In this document: positions 36,120 through 47,694 of the stretch, piece after piece
Layout of the letters: each line of letters begins with the position of its first letter
How positions within the stretch are numbered: position 1 is the first letter of the stretch
Assembly (NCBI GenBank): GCA_900660155.1
Contig: CABFPE010000038.1
Coordinates: 1,784,886 to 1,848,885, forward strand
Reading direction: 5' to 3'
Length of the DNA stretch: 64,000 nucleotides
DNA from: Hofstenia miamia
Lineage: Eukaryota; Xenacoelomorpha; Acoela; Hofsteniidae
Notes under the pieces: model-generated
Databases searched by the model: none
Seen by the model: only the letters and a program-made list of their open reading frames with translations
Told to the model about the DNA's origin: nothing
Position numbers and translations under genes: made by a program

Positions 36120-37030
36120 AGTCTCACCTCTTTTTGAATTATGTATTAAGCTAACCCTTTAGATTCTTCAATGGATTGTTGTGTAATAATTATTGCTTAA
36201 GTTCTGGCAACAATTTGCGAGTTACTCTGCTGTGTTTAGGGCTACAACATGCTCTCTTCCAGTTGGCAGCCCAAGTCATAGTACCATATTAAGTGATGAC
36301 TACAATTAAGTATGGGGAAATAACAACTTTATTTGATCATTTCTATTTGTACATTTCACTTAATAAATTACACTGTGATGATAATATACTGCTTGTGAAT
36401 GTGAATGCATTGGTACGTGTGATATTTATTATATATTTACATGAGCTGAGGAAATAAGAACAAGTGAGATCTGGTCTATTTGAGCTAGAAATTAACAACT
36501 AGAGACACATGATTAGCACCTTGGCAAGCTTGGATCTATTTGTGGATACTGCTTCAGTGTGATGCCATGTGAATTGTTTGCTGTTGGAGGATAATTCTTG
36601 GTGAAATATTTTCTGTTTCTTTATTGAACTGGTGAGCTACCAATGTTCTGTTGTTTTGTTGGAATATGGGTCACTCTCTACAATGGTAGCCTTTGTAACC
36701 TTCTGCCTATCAATTGAGTTTCCTAGTACCACTGGAGTAGTCAGAGCTCATACTGTGTTATGTGCACAACATGCAGTTCTGGTTGAATGTGTTTATGAGC
36801 CTGCTATTATAGAGGGGCTCATCAATGCTAGACAAAAGCTGTGGAATATGGGCATTCATTTACTAATGCCTATGGCCCACAAGAAAGATAGTTTCTTAGT
36901 CAGCTCAAATAATGGCTGCATATGGCTAGGTGAGACATGTAGTTATTATATTAAGGTCATGTATCTTAAAACATATTTCTCATTGCAACTTGAGCCAAGA
37001 TAAGTATATAAAATGATATAAGATCATATT
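36120..37030 (+). mobile_element. LTR retroelement fossil B: LTR end and leader
   Basis: Plus-strand LTR end (to about 36205), a primer-site-like TGGCAACAATTTGCGAG, and leader sequence to about 37030 align with fossils A (inverted) and C. A and B point away from each other, with their LTR segments almost touching near 36.0-36.1 kb. No gag remains; a hAT remnant follows. An apparent frame at 36632-37003 lies in this leader and is not regarded as a gene. Confidence 0.65.
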
Positions 37031-37154
37031 TCAGTTGAAAGTTTGATAGTATTAACTAGTATTCCTATTACTACCATAAAGTGTTAAGAAATGATCAATG
37101 ACAATTTGTTATATAGCTTGTTTAAAAATATATTAAAAATTTTCATTGATACTT

Positions 37155-38750
37155 TTAAAATTTGAATAAATAGTAATGTGACTGCCCCATCCCATATATG
37201 CAGTTACATCTTTGTTCTTGAAACAGATAAAGAAGGAGTTCCTTTCTCCACCATTCTTTAGTATAATAGTTAATGAAAGTAAGGACTGTGCAAATAAGGA
37301 ATTGGTTGCAGTTGCTGTCCATTATGTTTATGCTGGTAAAGTAAAAGAGAGGGTTGTCAGATTTGCAGCTACAAATAGCCTTAAAGTTAATAAAGCTACT
37401 GAGAAAATAGTGGATGTAATGAATTAATGAATGTGCTGCAATATGATGCTGACAAATAGGTTTGGTTTGCATTTGATGGAGTAAATGTAATGTCTGGGTC
37501 TTCAGCAGAGTGCAAGCTCATTTAAAATTGGTTTTGCCCAAAGCAATATATACACATTGTCATGCACATCATCTTTATCTATTTCTTCTATCCATATCTC
37601 AAGTCAATAATGATGTTCATCCATTTTTCAACCATATCTGCACACTTGCTTCTTTTATAACCAATGTACTTCCTTGAAGCAAGATATTTGAAGAAGTACA
37701 ATTACAGTTTAGAAGAGATGAAAGGCCATTAGAGTTCATTGGATTTCTTGTACTTAAACTTGTGGTTGGTTTCTAAGTCTATACCCTTCAATACATGAAA
37801 CACTAATTCACTTGTCTCAAAGTTGTGATGTTGACACAAAGGCAACATCAATTGGATATTTAAAAATAATTTCTATGCAAATGTTTATTTTCCAGTTGAT
37901 TATGTTCAAATTCCATACTTGATCAAGAAAGTTACTTCACAGCTGCTTTGCAGAATAGTAGATTGTCTATAGATCATATCTTGATATTGATTGAAAATTT
38001 TAAAGAAACTCTTCAAACTTTCAGAAGCAACATGAAATTTGAGTCAATTATTTTAGTGGTTGTTGGTATGTGATCTAAATATGATATTCCTTAACCACCA
38101 ATATCAAGGAGTGATTACAATGGAGATAATTTTGATGAGAGGGCCAAGCAGCTCTACTATGAAGTAATAGATAGATGTCTTGTAGGGCTAAATAGCCATT
38201 TCAACAATGATAATTACAATATCATGAGAGTGGCAGAGAGTGCCAGTCTATAAAGCAATCATTTCTTGTGTGAATGTGACTTACATAATGCTGTTGAATT
38301 TGCTGCACATTTTAGTGTCAATTGTTCACTAAATGAGCTTAGTGTTCTTAACTGGTACATGAAGGTTTTAACTGAAAAAGTACCTCAGTTGCCCTGCTAT
38401 GATCTTATTGTCCTCCTCAAAAATGTTGACATAGTTGTTTTTTTAAATATGTGGCTGTTAATTTCTGCAATTATTGCAATTGGACAAACATTAGTTGCCA
38501 TTGAGAGACTTTTTAGCACTGTAAACCATGTAATGACAACATAAATGGCAACAATCACTTAAAACATCTAGCTCTTCTTTCTTTTGAAAAAGAACTCACA
38601 GAAGAATTAGACAGAGAAGAAATTTTGAAAATTTTTTGTTCCAAGCCTCACCACTTCAAAGGTCTTAAAGAATTTTTTACTGTTAAGCAATTCTTTATAA
38701 ATACCTTTGAAAAATCTTTCTTGTGCAATTAGACAACTATTAAATTAAAA
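37155..38750 (+). pseudogene. hAT-type transposase remnant (DUF4371-like)
   Basis: The plus strand near 37212-37427 reads FLSPPFFSIIVNESKDCANK, VAVAVHYVYAGKVKERVVRF and so on. This matches the 'FSIIVDESTDISNKEQLS..LRYV' start of the RNase-H domain in ZMYM-like/DUF4371 hAT transposases. 'FDGVNVMSGSSAEC' then 'HIVMHII' follow near 37470-37570. SDYNGDNFDERAKQLYYEVI lies near 38105. The C-terminal dimerisation block lies at about 38455-38540 (AIGQTLVAIERLFSTVNHVM), followed by a Lys/Glu-rich tail to about 38750. Frame changes and stops are spread throughout. It is a third, distinct hAT lineage in the window and lies just after LTR fossil B. Confidence 0.75.
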
Positions 38751-40919
38751 GCAAATTTTTGCTTAAAATCAAAAATCAAGCCTCACATACATAATATATA
38801 CTAAATATTTACAAAACTGAATAATGTACTGAACTTTTTTCAAAATTTTAATTGAATCAGTTTACTGCCCCTCCAGGAAATGATTCTGAAAAATCCTGAT
38901 TTTTTATTCTTCCTACACTACTGAATTGGAAGATGTTTTACTAAGCCTATAAAGGTGTTCTATTTGAAAAATTTATTCCTCTATATTGTTGTTTTTGTTA
39001 TAAGTGGTTTTATTGAGTAAAATTATATATTGGTTGCAAATTGTGGGTGCATAGAAGTGATCAAAGAAGTTCTGAATAAGTAATTCATAGTCTGATTTTA
39101 TCATTCTATCAAGGATAAAGTATTAGTTGTATGCTTTTCCTGTTAAAAAACTAGGAAATTGTTTGAGAGTGTGCTCCTGACCAGCATGTTGGGCAATTAA
39201 ATTCTGTCCATAGGAGAAGAACAACTAATTGAATATTGGAGAATTACCATCAGCTTTACAAGAAAAACATTTTAGGAGCATTCTCATTTTGAGGTTATCA
39301 TCAACTGCTGTTGTTGGTAGATATGATTTAAATAATTTCTTGTTTATTACAAGGCTTTTGATAGCTTTTAGTTTGTTTTGAATGATGTCAGATTTACCAT
39401 TTAATTGTGATAATAAAGGGTTATGAATTTTTTGGAGAGGAAGGGCAGCCCTCAATAGTGTGTTATCAATAATCTTAATTGGAATAGAATTAGAAAAAGG
39501 ATTATTATCAGCTGCAGGGTCTGATTTTCACAATGTCTTTCAATTTGAATGATATGATCTGGTATTCTAGCTATCTCTTGAGTTTTTAAGCTGTAAAATT
39601 TTTTATGAATGGCTTGTAAATTTGACAATTGATGTTATTGTAGAATGCTTGTCTTGTGGTAGAAGCATGTGCAAAACTCGGCAAGTATTCCATCTTTAGA
39701 TATATTAAAACACAACTGATGAAACTACTAGTTGTTATGTAATTCTATCTAATGAGAAAAAAAGAGCATGTTCATTCCATGGGTAACAAGTTTTCAGAGA
39801 ACAAGTTAATTCCAAACTTCTTCTTACAGAATCTGGCCTCTGGCCAAAGCAATGAACCATTTTCAACACCTAATTCTCAGCTCATTTTAGACTAGAGAAA
39901 ATGCAATAATTATAGCTACATCCAAACCACACTTCCTAACCATACTCATCCTTATACCTAATACCTACTATCACCTAGACTAGAGGAGTCAAACCAGAGG
40001 GCCATTTAGAGCCTCTGGTTATCCTACCTTTCACCCAAAGTGACACCTTAAGCATTGATCATACTGATCAAATACATAGATAAAATAAATAAGATAAAAT
40101 ATAATAAAGGGGCAATTTAGTAAAAGTATATTATCTGGAAAAAGCTAAAAGAAAATGTTAGTCAAATATATGGATTGGGAAATCTCTAATATTGAAAATA
40201 AAAGCAAATGGAAGCTTGGGTAGCAAAACTTAAATTAACAGAATTCACACATTACAAATAATAGAAAACAGTCACTCACATATTATCAAATGGTGAGTAA
40301 TAGCAGAACAAAATATTTAAAAGATACTGTGATGTCTGATATTCAAATTATGCAAACAATATGGATTCCTTGTATGAGCAACCAATCAGAATACAAAGAA
40401 TATTGAATCACTAATTATGCATTGACTATTGTCAAAATATTACTAAATCAACACACATTATCAACTACAAATTAGGGATGTAAATATACTACATTATGTA
40501 TTATCTACTTGTCTTTGTAAAGCATTATTTTGTGCTTCTTGTTGAATGAGTTGACTGGTCACTTGAATATTTTGAACATTAGAATTACAGTACAAGTTAA
40601 GATAGTTGTTTCTTCTTGAACTAATTGAACAAATGATCTTATTGTAACTGATAGAAAGTTAAGCAGACACCAAAAAACCACACATAAAGAGTTACAACAA
40701 TTTAGTCATCTGAGAAAACTGAAAGGTTACTCACACCTAAACTACAATGGTATATTCAAGTAAGAAGAATAAAACAAGGTCTAAAACTCAGAAAACCCCC
40801 AAAAGTTAGAAAACTCTCTGAACATAGGATGCTACAACATCACCTGAAAGTGAAGCATCCCTAGTAGAAATGATTCTGATAACAGTTAACACTGAAGACA
40901 AGGAAACAATAAATGACGT
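38751..40919. other. Non-coding stretch, nothing recognised
   Basis: No family could be assigned. A minus-strand frame of 76 residues at 39225-39455 has no recognisable domain. A small hairpin (AACCAGAGG...CCTCTGGTT) lies near 39993-40022. Confidence 0.45.
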
Positions 40920-41366
40920 GAGTAGTTAAGATCAGGGCAAGGAAGTACCAAGGGACAGCCATGGCTATTTGCCATATGGAAATGAAGTGATTCTATTGGA
41001 CGCCATCTAGCGACGAAATATTTTTGACGAAACTAAATTGAGCAAATTAATTTTTTAGACAATTTGTTTAGACCAAAAAGTGAGAATCTTTGATTTTTAG
41101 GATTTAGGCAAACTGATATTTTTGATGACAAATTTTACTTAGGGCGTGTTTGTTGTAACAATGTTTAAACATGCAACACAGTGTTTTAAGGAAAACAATT
41201 CATAGATCCAAAACCCAAATATTTCAAACAAAAAATCATGTGTTATTTGCATTAGAGTGTGTTTCCAAGCACATTTATGTACTAATGTAAAAGCATACAT
41301 TCACAGTGACTCTGAGTGACAAAGTTCAGCATTTTGCAATCTTCAAATTTCCATCTTCATTCTAAA
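40920..41366 (+). repeat. Repeat R1, copy 1, cut by assembly gap
   Basis: Starts at AGTAGTTAAGATCAGGGCAAGG and runs into the N gap. It matches 42377-42880 and, inverted, about 55330-55719. A conserved early stretch contains CCATATGGAAATGAAGTG and GACGCCATCTAGCGACGAAA. The final bases before the gap keep the reading frame that becomes the exon-like segment in the other copies. Confidence 0.8.
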
Positions 41367-42366
41367 NNNNNNNNNNNNNNNNNNNNNNNNNNNNNNNNNN
41401 NNNNNNNNNNNNNNNNNNNNNNNNNNNNNNNNNNNNNNNNNNNNNNNNNNNNNNNNNNNNNNNNNNNNNNNNNNNNNNNNNNNNNNNNNNNNNNNNNNNN
41501 NNNNNNNNNNNNNNNNNNNNNNNNNNNNNNNNNNNNNNNNNNNNNNNNNNNNNNNNNNNNNNNNNNNNNNNNNNNNNNNNNNNNNNNNNNNNNNNNNNNN
41601 NNNNNNNNNNNNNNNNNNNNNNNNNNNNNNNNNNNNNNNNNNNNNNNNNNNNNNNNNNNNNNNNNNNNNNNNNNNNNNNNNNNNNNNNNNNNNNNNNNNN
41701 NNNNNNNNNNNNNNNNNNNNNNNNNNNNNNNNNNNNNNNNNNNNNNNNNNNNNNNNNNNNNNNNNNNNNNNNNNNNNNNNNNNNNNNNNNNNNNNNNNNN
41801 NNNNNNNNNNNNNNNNNNNNNNNNNNNNNNNNNNNNNNNNNNNNNNNNNNNNNNNNNNNNNNNNNNNNNNNNNNNNNNNNNNNNNNNNNNNNNNNNNNNN
41901 NNNNNNNNNNNNNNNNNNNNNNNNNNNNNNNNNNNNNNNNNNNNNNNNNNNNNNNNNNNNNNNNNNNNNNNNNNNNNNNNNNNNNNNNNNNNNNNNNNNN
42001 NNNNNNNNNNNNNNNNNNNNNNNNNNNNNNNNNNNNNNNNNNNNNNNNNNNNNNNNNNNNNNNNNNNNNNNNNNNNNNNNNNNNNNNNNNNNNNNNNNNN
42101 NNNNNNNNNNNNNNNNNNNNNNNNNNNNNNNNNNNNNNNNNNNNNNNNNNNNNNNNNNNNNNNNNNNNNNNNNNNNNNNNNNNNNNNNNNNNNNNNNNNN
42201 NNNNNNNNNNNNNNNNNNNNNNNNNNNNNNNNNNNNNNNNNNNNNNNNNNNNNNNNNNNNNNNNNNNNNNNNNNNNNNNNNNNNNNNNNNNNNNNNNNNN
42301 NNNNNNNNNNNNNNNNNNNNNNNNNNNNNNNNNNNNNNNNNNNNNNNNNNNNNNNNNNNNNNNNNN
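41367..42366. other. Assembly gap of exactly 1000 N
   Basis: A run of 1000 undetermined bases, a standard placeholder length. R1 copies flank it on both sides in the same orientation, so it may hide the rest of copy 1 or an artificial join. Confidence 0.98.
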
Positions 42367-42376
42367 ATAGATCACA

Positions 42377-43010
42377 GTAGTTAAGACCGAGTGAAGGACG
42401 TACCAAGGGACAGCTATGGCTATTTGCCATATGGAAATGAAGTGATTCTATTGGACGCCATCTAGCGACGAAATATTTTTGACTAAACTAAATTGAGCAA
42501 ATTAATTCTTTAGACAATTTGTTTAGACCAAAAAGTGAGAATTTTTGATTTTTAGAATTTAGGCAAACTGATATTTTTGATGACAAATTTCACTTAGGGC
42601 GTGTTTGTTGTAACAATGTTTAAACATGCAACGTAATGTTTTAAGGAAAACAATTCATAGATCTAAAACCCAAATATTTCAAATGAAAAATGATGTGTTA
42701 TTTGCATTAGAGTGTGTTTCCAAGTGCATTAATATTGATCAAAACAAATATGCAAGAGGTGGAAAACAACAATTTCTTTAGCAATTGCGTGTAAATTGTA
42801 AAAGCATACATTACACAATGACTCTGAGTGACAAAGTTCAGTATTGTACAATCTTCAAGTTTCCATCTTCATTCTAAAATATGACGGCACTTCCACATTC
42901 ACCCAGGAGGTGGCCGCCAGAAATGCGTTAAGCCATTTATTTAATGTGGCTGGCTTTCCCCAGGAGGCCTATTGTTACCACGGACCTAAACCATGGGCAA
43001 TGAAAACGAT
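42377..43010 (+). repeat. Repeat R1, copy 2
   Basis: About 634 bases long and ending at a single N (43011). Compared with copies 1 and 3 it has roughly 60 extra bases near 42735-42795. Its last 180 bases are much less AT-rich and form the exon-like frame listed separately. No terminal inverted repeats are seen, so this is not an obvious DNA transposon. Confidence 0.8.
42832..43010 (+). other. Exon-like segment of repeat R1, copy 2
   Basis: Reading from 42832, a frame of 59 codons stays open into the N at 43011. It includes KYDGTSTFTQEVAARNALSH and LFNVAGFPQEAYCYHGPKPW. The base composition and codon use look like real coding sequence and differ from the AT-rich flank. The inverted copy at 55148-55321 keeps the frame with few residue changes. 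I do not recognise the protein. It may be a host-gene exon caught in a duplicated segment or part of a mobile-element gene. Confidence 0.5.
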
Positions 43011-43011
43011 N

Positions 43012-44502
43012 GTAATTTAATTTTTCAAATGCTTGAAACGTCCCTTTATCACTATTTCATGTGTGTTATATTTATTGCAGTTTGAAATTAATCTTTAAAA
43101 ATTACAATGTGTAGAAGAACTGAAATGTTATTTAAATGTTTATCCTATATTACTAATATTTAACTAGATGTCAATTAAAAAATTACCAATTAAGCAAATT
43201 TCAAACATTTATGACTCTTGTGAGATTATTTTTACGGTCATAAGATAATGCATCGACCAACCTTCTTTAATTCAAATTTGATTGGCTGACATTCATTCCT
43301 TTGTTCTAATTACTTGATTTTGCTATCGAAATTTTTGCTTGTTTAACTATAGTAAGCAATTATCTTTATTAATGTTTCTTTATTATAATTATACATGTAT
43401 ATCACTATTCGTAATAATATTCGGAAATGTTAAGAATGTATTTCGCTAAGAAATTTACTAGCATTTATCTGCAATCGCTCATATTACATTGACGTAGTGA
43501 TTATCCATTTTCGAATTAAATCTGTTTGTTAAAATTTATTATTGAGAATGTCATTCACTTTAAATTTATTTCTCTGAGAAAATGTGTATAGCGTTTGTTG
43601 TATTCTATATTTTATATGTAATTTGTTCAAGAATGGTTGTAAAATATTGTTGAAGAATAAATACGCTTTCTTCGGCTCTTAAGTGTTTAACTTAAAATTA
43701 TTTAAACCGCTTGTAGTTTTTGATTTTTATTATGCAATGTTATTTCAATGTATTTTTACACTGTTTTTGAAAATGTTCATAAACGCCTATCCGTAAATGT
43801 CCAAGATGTTTTTCTCATATATTGTTCGAAAGGTCTTAAATGTCATATAGATTTCACCGCCTTTATTCAAGAATGTTTTTCTGTAAATGGTTGTTTCATG
43901 AAATCATTTGTTTGCCACTTGATAGTTTAGCATTACTGCGATTGTAAATATCCTATCCTTTCAACTTTTATTTCATAGCAAATTTTTTCTGAGGGTGTGT
44001 AATGCTTAGAAAATTTTTTACACATTGCGGACAAACTAATTATATGCGTTAGTTCTTTTCCAGATTGCTGTTGTAATTTGCATTTCATATTGTTAAAACT
44101 GTTTAGTGCTCTCATCTCTGAGCGTTTCCTCGAGAGTGATTTTATGTCTTTATGTAACAATGAATGTTTTTTGAAATCGTTATTTGTTAATTTAATGTCA
44201 TGCTAATATGAGTCATATCACTTAACGCTCAAGTCGATGTAACCCGAAATTGAATTATTTTGTAATAGCAAAAACCAACCTTTTCTGTTAAATGTTTGAC
44301 GTATTGTTCAAATACTGTGTGTGGTGACGCCTTATTTATTCGCAAACTTGTTCTATTGGATTAATTCATTTACAAATTATTTTTCCATTGGATATTTTTC
44401 GAGGGTTTTCATGATTAACTCTTAGCGGTTTTTTCCTTGAGAATTCTTTTCAGTCTTTTAAGTGGAACAATGAATGTTCGTTAAATTCACATGTTTGTTA
44501 CT
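43012..44502. other. Non-coding stretch, T-rich, degenerate repeats
   Basis: Short frames here look like chance. Near 44100-44165 and 44400-44470 two segments share a rough order of words (GAGAATTC/GAGAGTG, TTTTATGTCTTT/TTCAGTCTTTTA, AACAATGAATG), an older repeat of about 300 bases. Confidence 0.5.
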
Positions 44503-45755
44503 TCTATTATTACGAACAACCTAAAAACCAATGTATTTGTGGAAAACGATTCTATGGTAGTGTACTAAATAATTTTTGGGGGTTGTTAATAACCGACTTT
44601 TTCAAAAACGGTGTAAAGCATTCTGCAAATTTCAGGGTTTTACTTTGTTAATGGCTTTCTGTATATATTTTTAAGTCTTATAACATTATTTGATATTGGA
44701 TGTCGTTTTGTTCAACAACATTTCCATAATGCATGTTCTTCTATTATTACGCACAACCTAAAAAACAAATGTATCCATGCAAAACAGTTCTATATGACAT
44801 CGCATTAATTAATTCACCGACTTTTGTTAGTAACCTATACAATTATTCATTTGTTTTTTCAAAACGTATTAACTATTGTACGAATTTAAATGCTTTTTCT
44901 TTGATAACGCGTTCTGTAAATGTTTTCAGGCGTTGTTATAACATTATTTCGCGTATTAATATCCATCTTATTCAAGAACATTTCCATAATGCGTGCTTTT
45001 CTATTATTACGCAACAAAAAGTATTCATGCAAACCGATTCTACATGACACCATATTAATTCACCGACTATTGTTCTTAACCTATACAATTATTCATTCGT
45101 TTTGCAAAGTGTATTAAGCATTATACGAATTTAAATGCTTTTTCTCTGATATCGGTTTCTGTAAATGCTTTTAGGCGTTGTTATAACATTATTTCACGTG
45201 TGAATATCCATCTTATTCAAGAACATTTCCATAATGCGTGCTTTTCTATTATTACGCATAGCCTTAAACAAAAAGTATTCATGCAAACCGATTCTACATG
45301 ACACCATATTAATTAATTCACTGACCATTGTTAGTAGCCTATACAATTATTCATTCGTTTTTCAAAGCATATTAAGCATTATACGAATTTAATCGTTTTT
45401 TCTTTGATAACGCTTTCTGTAAATGTTTCAAGCGTTGTTATAATATTATTTTCGCCTATAAATATCCAATAATTTATTTCGCTAATGTGTGCTTTTTCTA
45501 TTATTATGTATAGCCTAAAGCAAATGTATTCATGCAAGTCGATTCTATCTGAAACCGTATTAATTTATTACCAGGCTATTGATAGTAATCCACGCAGTTA
45601 TTGATTTGTTTTTCAAAAGCGTTTTTAAGCATTATACGAATTTCAGCGTTTTTCTTTGATAACGTTTCGTAAATGTTTTCAGTCGTTGTTATAACATTAT
45701 TTCGCATATGAATATCCTTTTTGTTCAATAATTTAATTCCATAATGCGTATTTTG
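44503..45755. repeat. Tandem array, about five units of 240-260 bp
   Basis: Units start near 44503, 44744, 45001, 45246 and 45496. Each begins with a CTATTATTACG-like word. Each then contains CATGCAAA(C)CGATTCTA, ATTAATTCACCGAC, CTATACAATTATTCATT, TTTTTCTTTGATAACG, GGCGTTGTTATAACATTATTT and TTCCATAATGCGTGCTTTT. The central units are most alike and the edge units more diverged, as is usual for tandem arrays homogenised by unequal exchange. Frames running across units are a by-product. Confidence 0.85.
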
Positions 45756-45859
45756 ACATTGAGAATTGCTGGTGTCTTGAATATGTTTAATTACTGACTT
45801 ACAGATATCAAGGGGTGTTTGGAAATGTTATCTAGATAATTTACAAACTCATTTTTATG

Positions 45860-46530
45860 GCATTTACGGGTGAATCATTTTTGTGATATTTACGTGGTGA
45901 TTCATATGTTGATTACATGTTGCTATACAGCGTATTATATATTGTTGCATGCCGCATGCATACACACATTACGTTTTGGTGACTAATTTTTATTCCCCTA
46001 TTCATAAATTTCGATTGCTTACATGGACTGCATTTAATTCGCTTTGGTAAACTAACATTACATGTAAAGGCTGCACATCGCTTTGTCAGGGTATACCACT
46101 CGCAATCGTTAATATTACTATTTTTACCCATAAAAAATTTCCATGTTTTTGAATTGCTTACACATACATTTAATTCGTTTTTGGTAAACCAACATTACAT
46201 GCAACGATTTCATATCACTTTCAAAGTACGTTATTTTCATGTACAAAAAATTCCACATGGTTCTAATGATTATTCTTCTTAGTTATACACCACATAATTT
46301 GGTTAATTCCTTTAATGATTAATTTACGTGGCCAATTGTTTACACACATTAGTTGGCTAATTTGGTTTACATCGCGTTTTGTAGACTGATTTCTCTTATC
46401 CGTAAAAAATTTCCATGCGTACATGTCTTTGTTTACATGCATTATTTTGTAATTGGGTTTACATTGCGCTTTGTAATAACACGTTAGTGACTATTTTCTC
46501 TTACCTGTAAAAATTTCCGTGTTTTATGTA
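45860..46530. repeat. Degenerate shorter tandem repeats
   Basis: Units of roughly 130-190 bases share GCTTACA..G, TTTAATTCG(C/T)TTTGGTAAAC, AACATTACATG and CCCATAAAAAATTTCCATG-like words (about 45960-46140, 46140-46260, 46330-46450, 46450-46520). Strongly diverged and without coding. Confidence 0.6.
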
Positions 46531-47690
46531 TAGAGATGCAGACACACAAAGGCTACAATATCGTTTTTCCAAATACATTGACGTTTTTCCATTGTAGAAA
46601 TTCACAAGTTTAATTTGTTTGCTAGGATAATGAAATAACCGAACCGTTATAGGTTTAATACACAATAAAAACAAACAAATTTTCGAAAAGAGTAAACATA
46701 AAAGCGAATTAATATTACACACGTATGAAATATAGAGGACATTCAAATACTTGATAACCCAATATCGCGTATACTTTGTTTAAGCAAAACCGTGCATGAT
46801 AATACATCAATGAATATAGGTGTTAAACGCTTACAAGTGAATGAATTCAATATATTATTTTCACATTGCATATTTTTGAGTGTCATGTAAACACTAAAAC
46901 AATTTTTTCGCGCATTTTGTGCAAACTGATTATATGATTAACTCATTTAAACAACTCAATTGATTTCTTTTTCAAATAGCACGTAAAATTTAGTAGTTTT
47001 TCTCAAGTGGAATTATAAAATAAAATGGGTTTTCTAATAAAATGCGTTGACATATAATAATAAATCTACATGAAACATGTATTGTTATATTGTTACAATC
47101 GTCACTGACTTGTGTTTTCCCTATCACAAAGACTTTATTTGATTTTTGATTGACAGCGTTATTTCAAGAGTGATTTGCATTTTTGCGGTTAAAATATTTT
47201 TCTAATAATTGTAATTTACATTATTGTCATGTACATAACTCAGAAAATGCTCCTATCATGAACGCTTCAATACCATTGCAAGGCTTACAATTCATTTTTC
47301 ATGCAAATATTTTTCTGCTAAACATTGAAATTATCACTATTGCTGCTATGTAAATTTCATGTGGCAATAAATATTCAGTCACTGGTTTTAGATGCGATGG
47401 AATTCTTATACACTCACACACTCTTTCTCAACTATAAATGAATGTTTATAACTTAACTTAATAAACTCTTGTTGGGTAATCACGTTCTTTGTTTATCTAT
47501 TTTATTTGACAAATCCACTTTACATTTATTAATGAAAATTTTACTTCAAATTTTATGTTTTTTCAAAAATGAGATATGACGTGTTTGTGACTCATAGTTT
47601 TCCATCAACCTGTTTCTGTCAATCATCTGTTCTAACTTCCATATATGGAAATTTTCTGGTTAAATTTACTCACCCAGCATCCAATAGAAT
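46531..47690. other. Non-coding stretch, nothing recognised
   Basis: AT-rich flank of the Polinton; no gene supported. It could include the Polinton terminal region, but the partner terminus was not found in the window. Confidence 0.4.
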
Positions 47691-47694
47691 TTCA

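Noticed and set aside
36632-37003. 123-codon plus-strand frame near 36.8 kb
   Set aside because: It lies in the non-coding leader of an LTR fossil, and the homologous leaders of the other two copies do not keep the frame.
39225-39455. 76-codon minus-strand frame
   Set aside because: No recognisable domain and no neighbour supporting an element; left unassigned.
41316-42430. Long frames on both strands across 41316-42430
   Set aside because: They consist almost entirely of undetermined bases in the 1000-N gap and have no meaning.
40920-43010. R1 as a solo LTR or MITE
   Set aside because: The ends are neither inverted repeats nor TG...CA, and no target duplication is visible; the exon-like end fits neither type well.
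44733-45117. Open frames of 104 and 65 codons near 44.7-45.1 kb
   Set aside because: They run across units of the tandem array in different frames; the repeat explains them.
46501-46746. 81-codon minus-strand frame
   Set aside because: Overlaps degenerate repeats and shows no coding-like composition.
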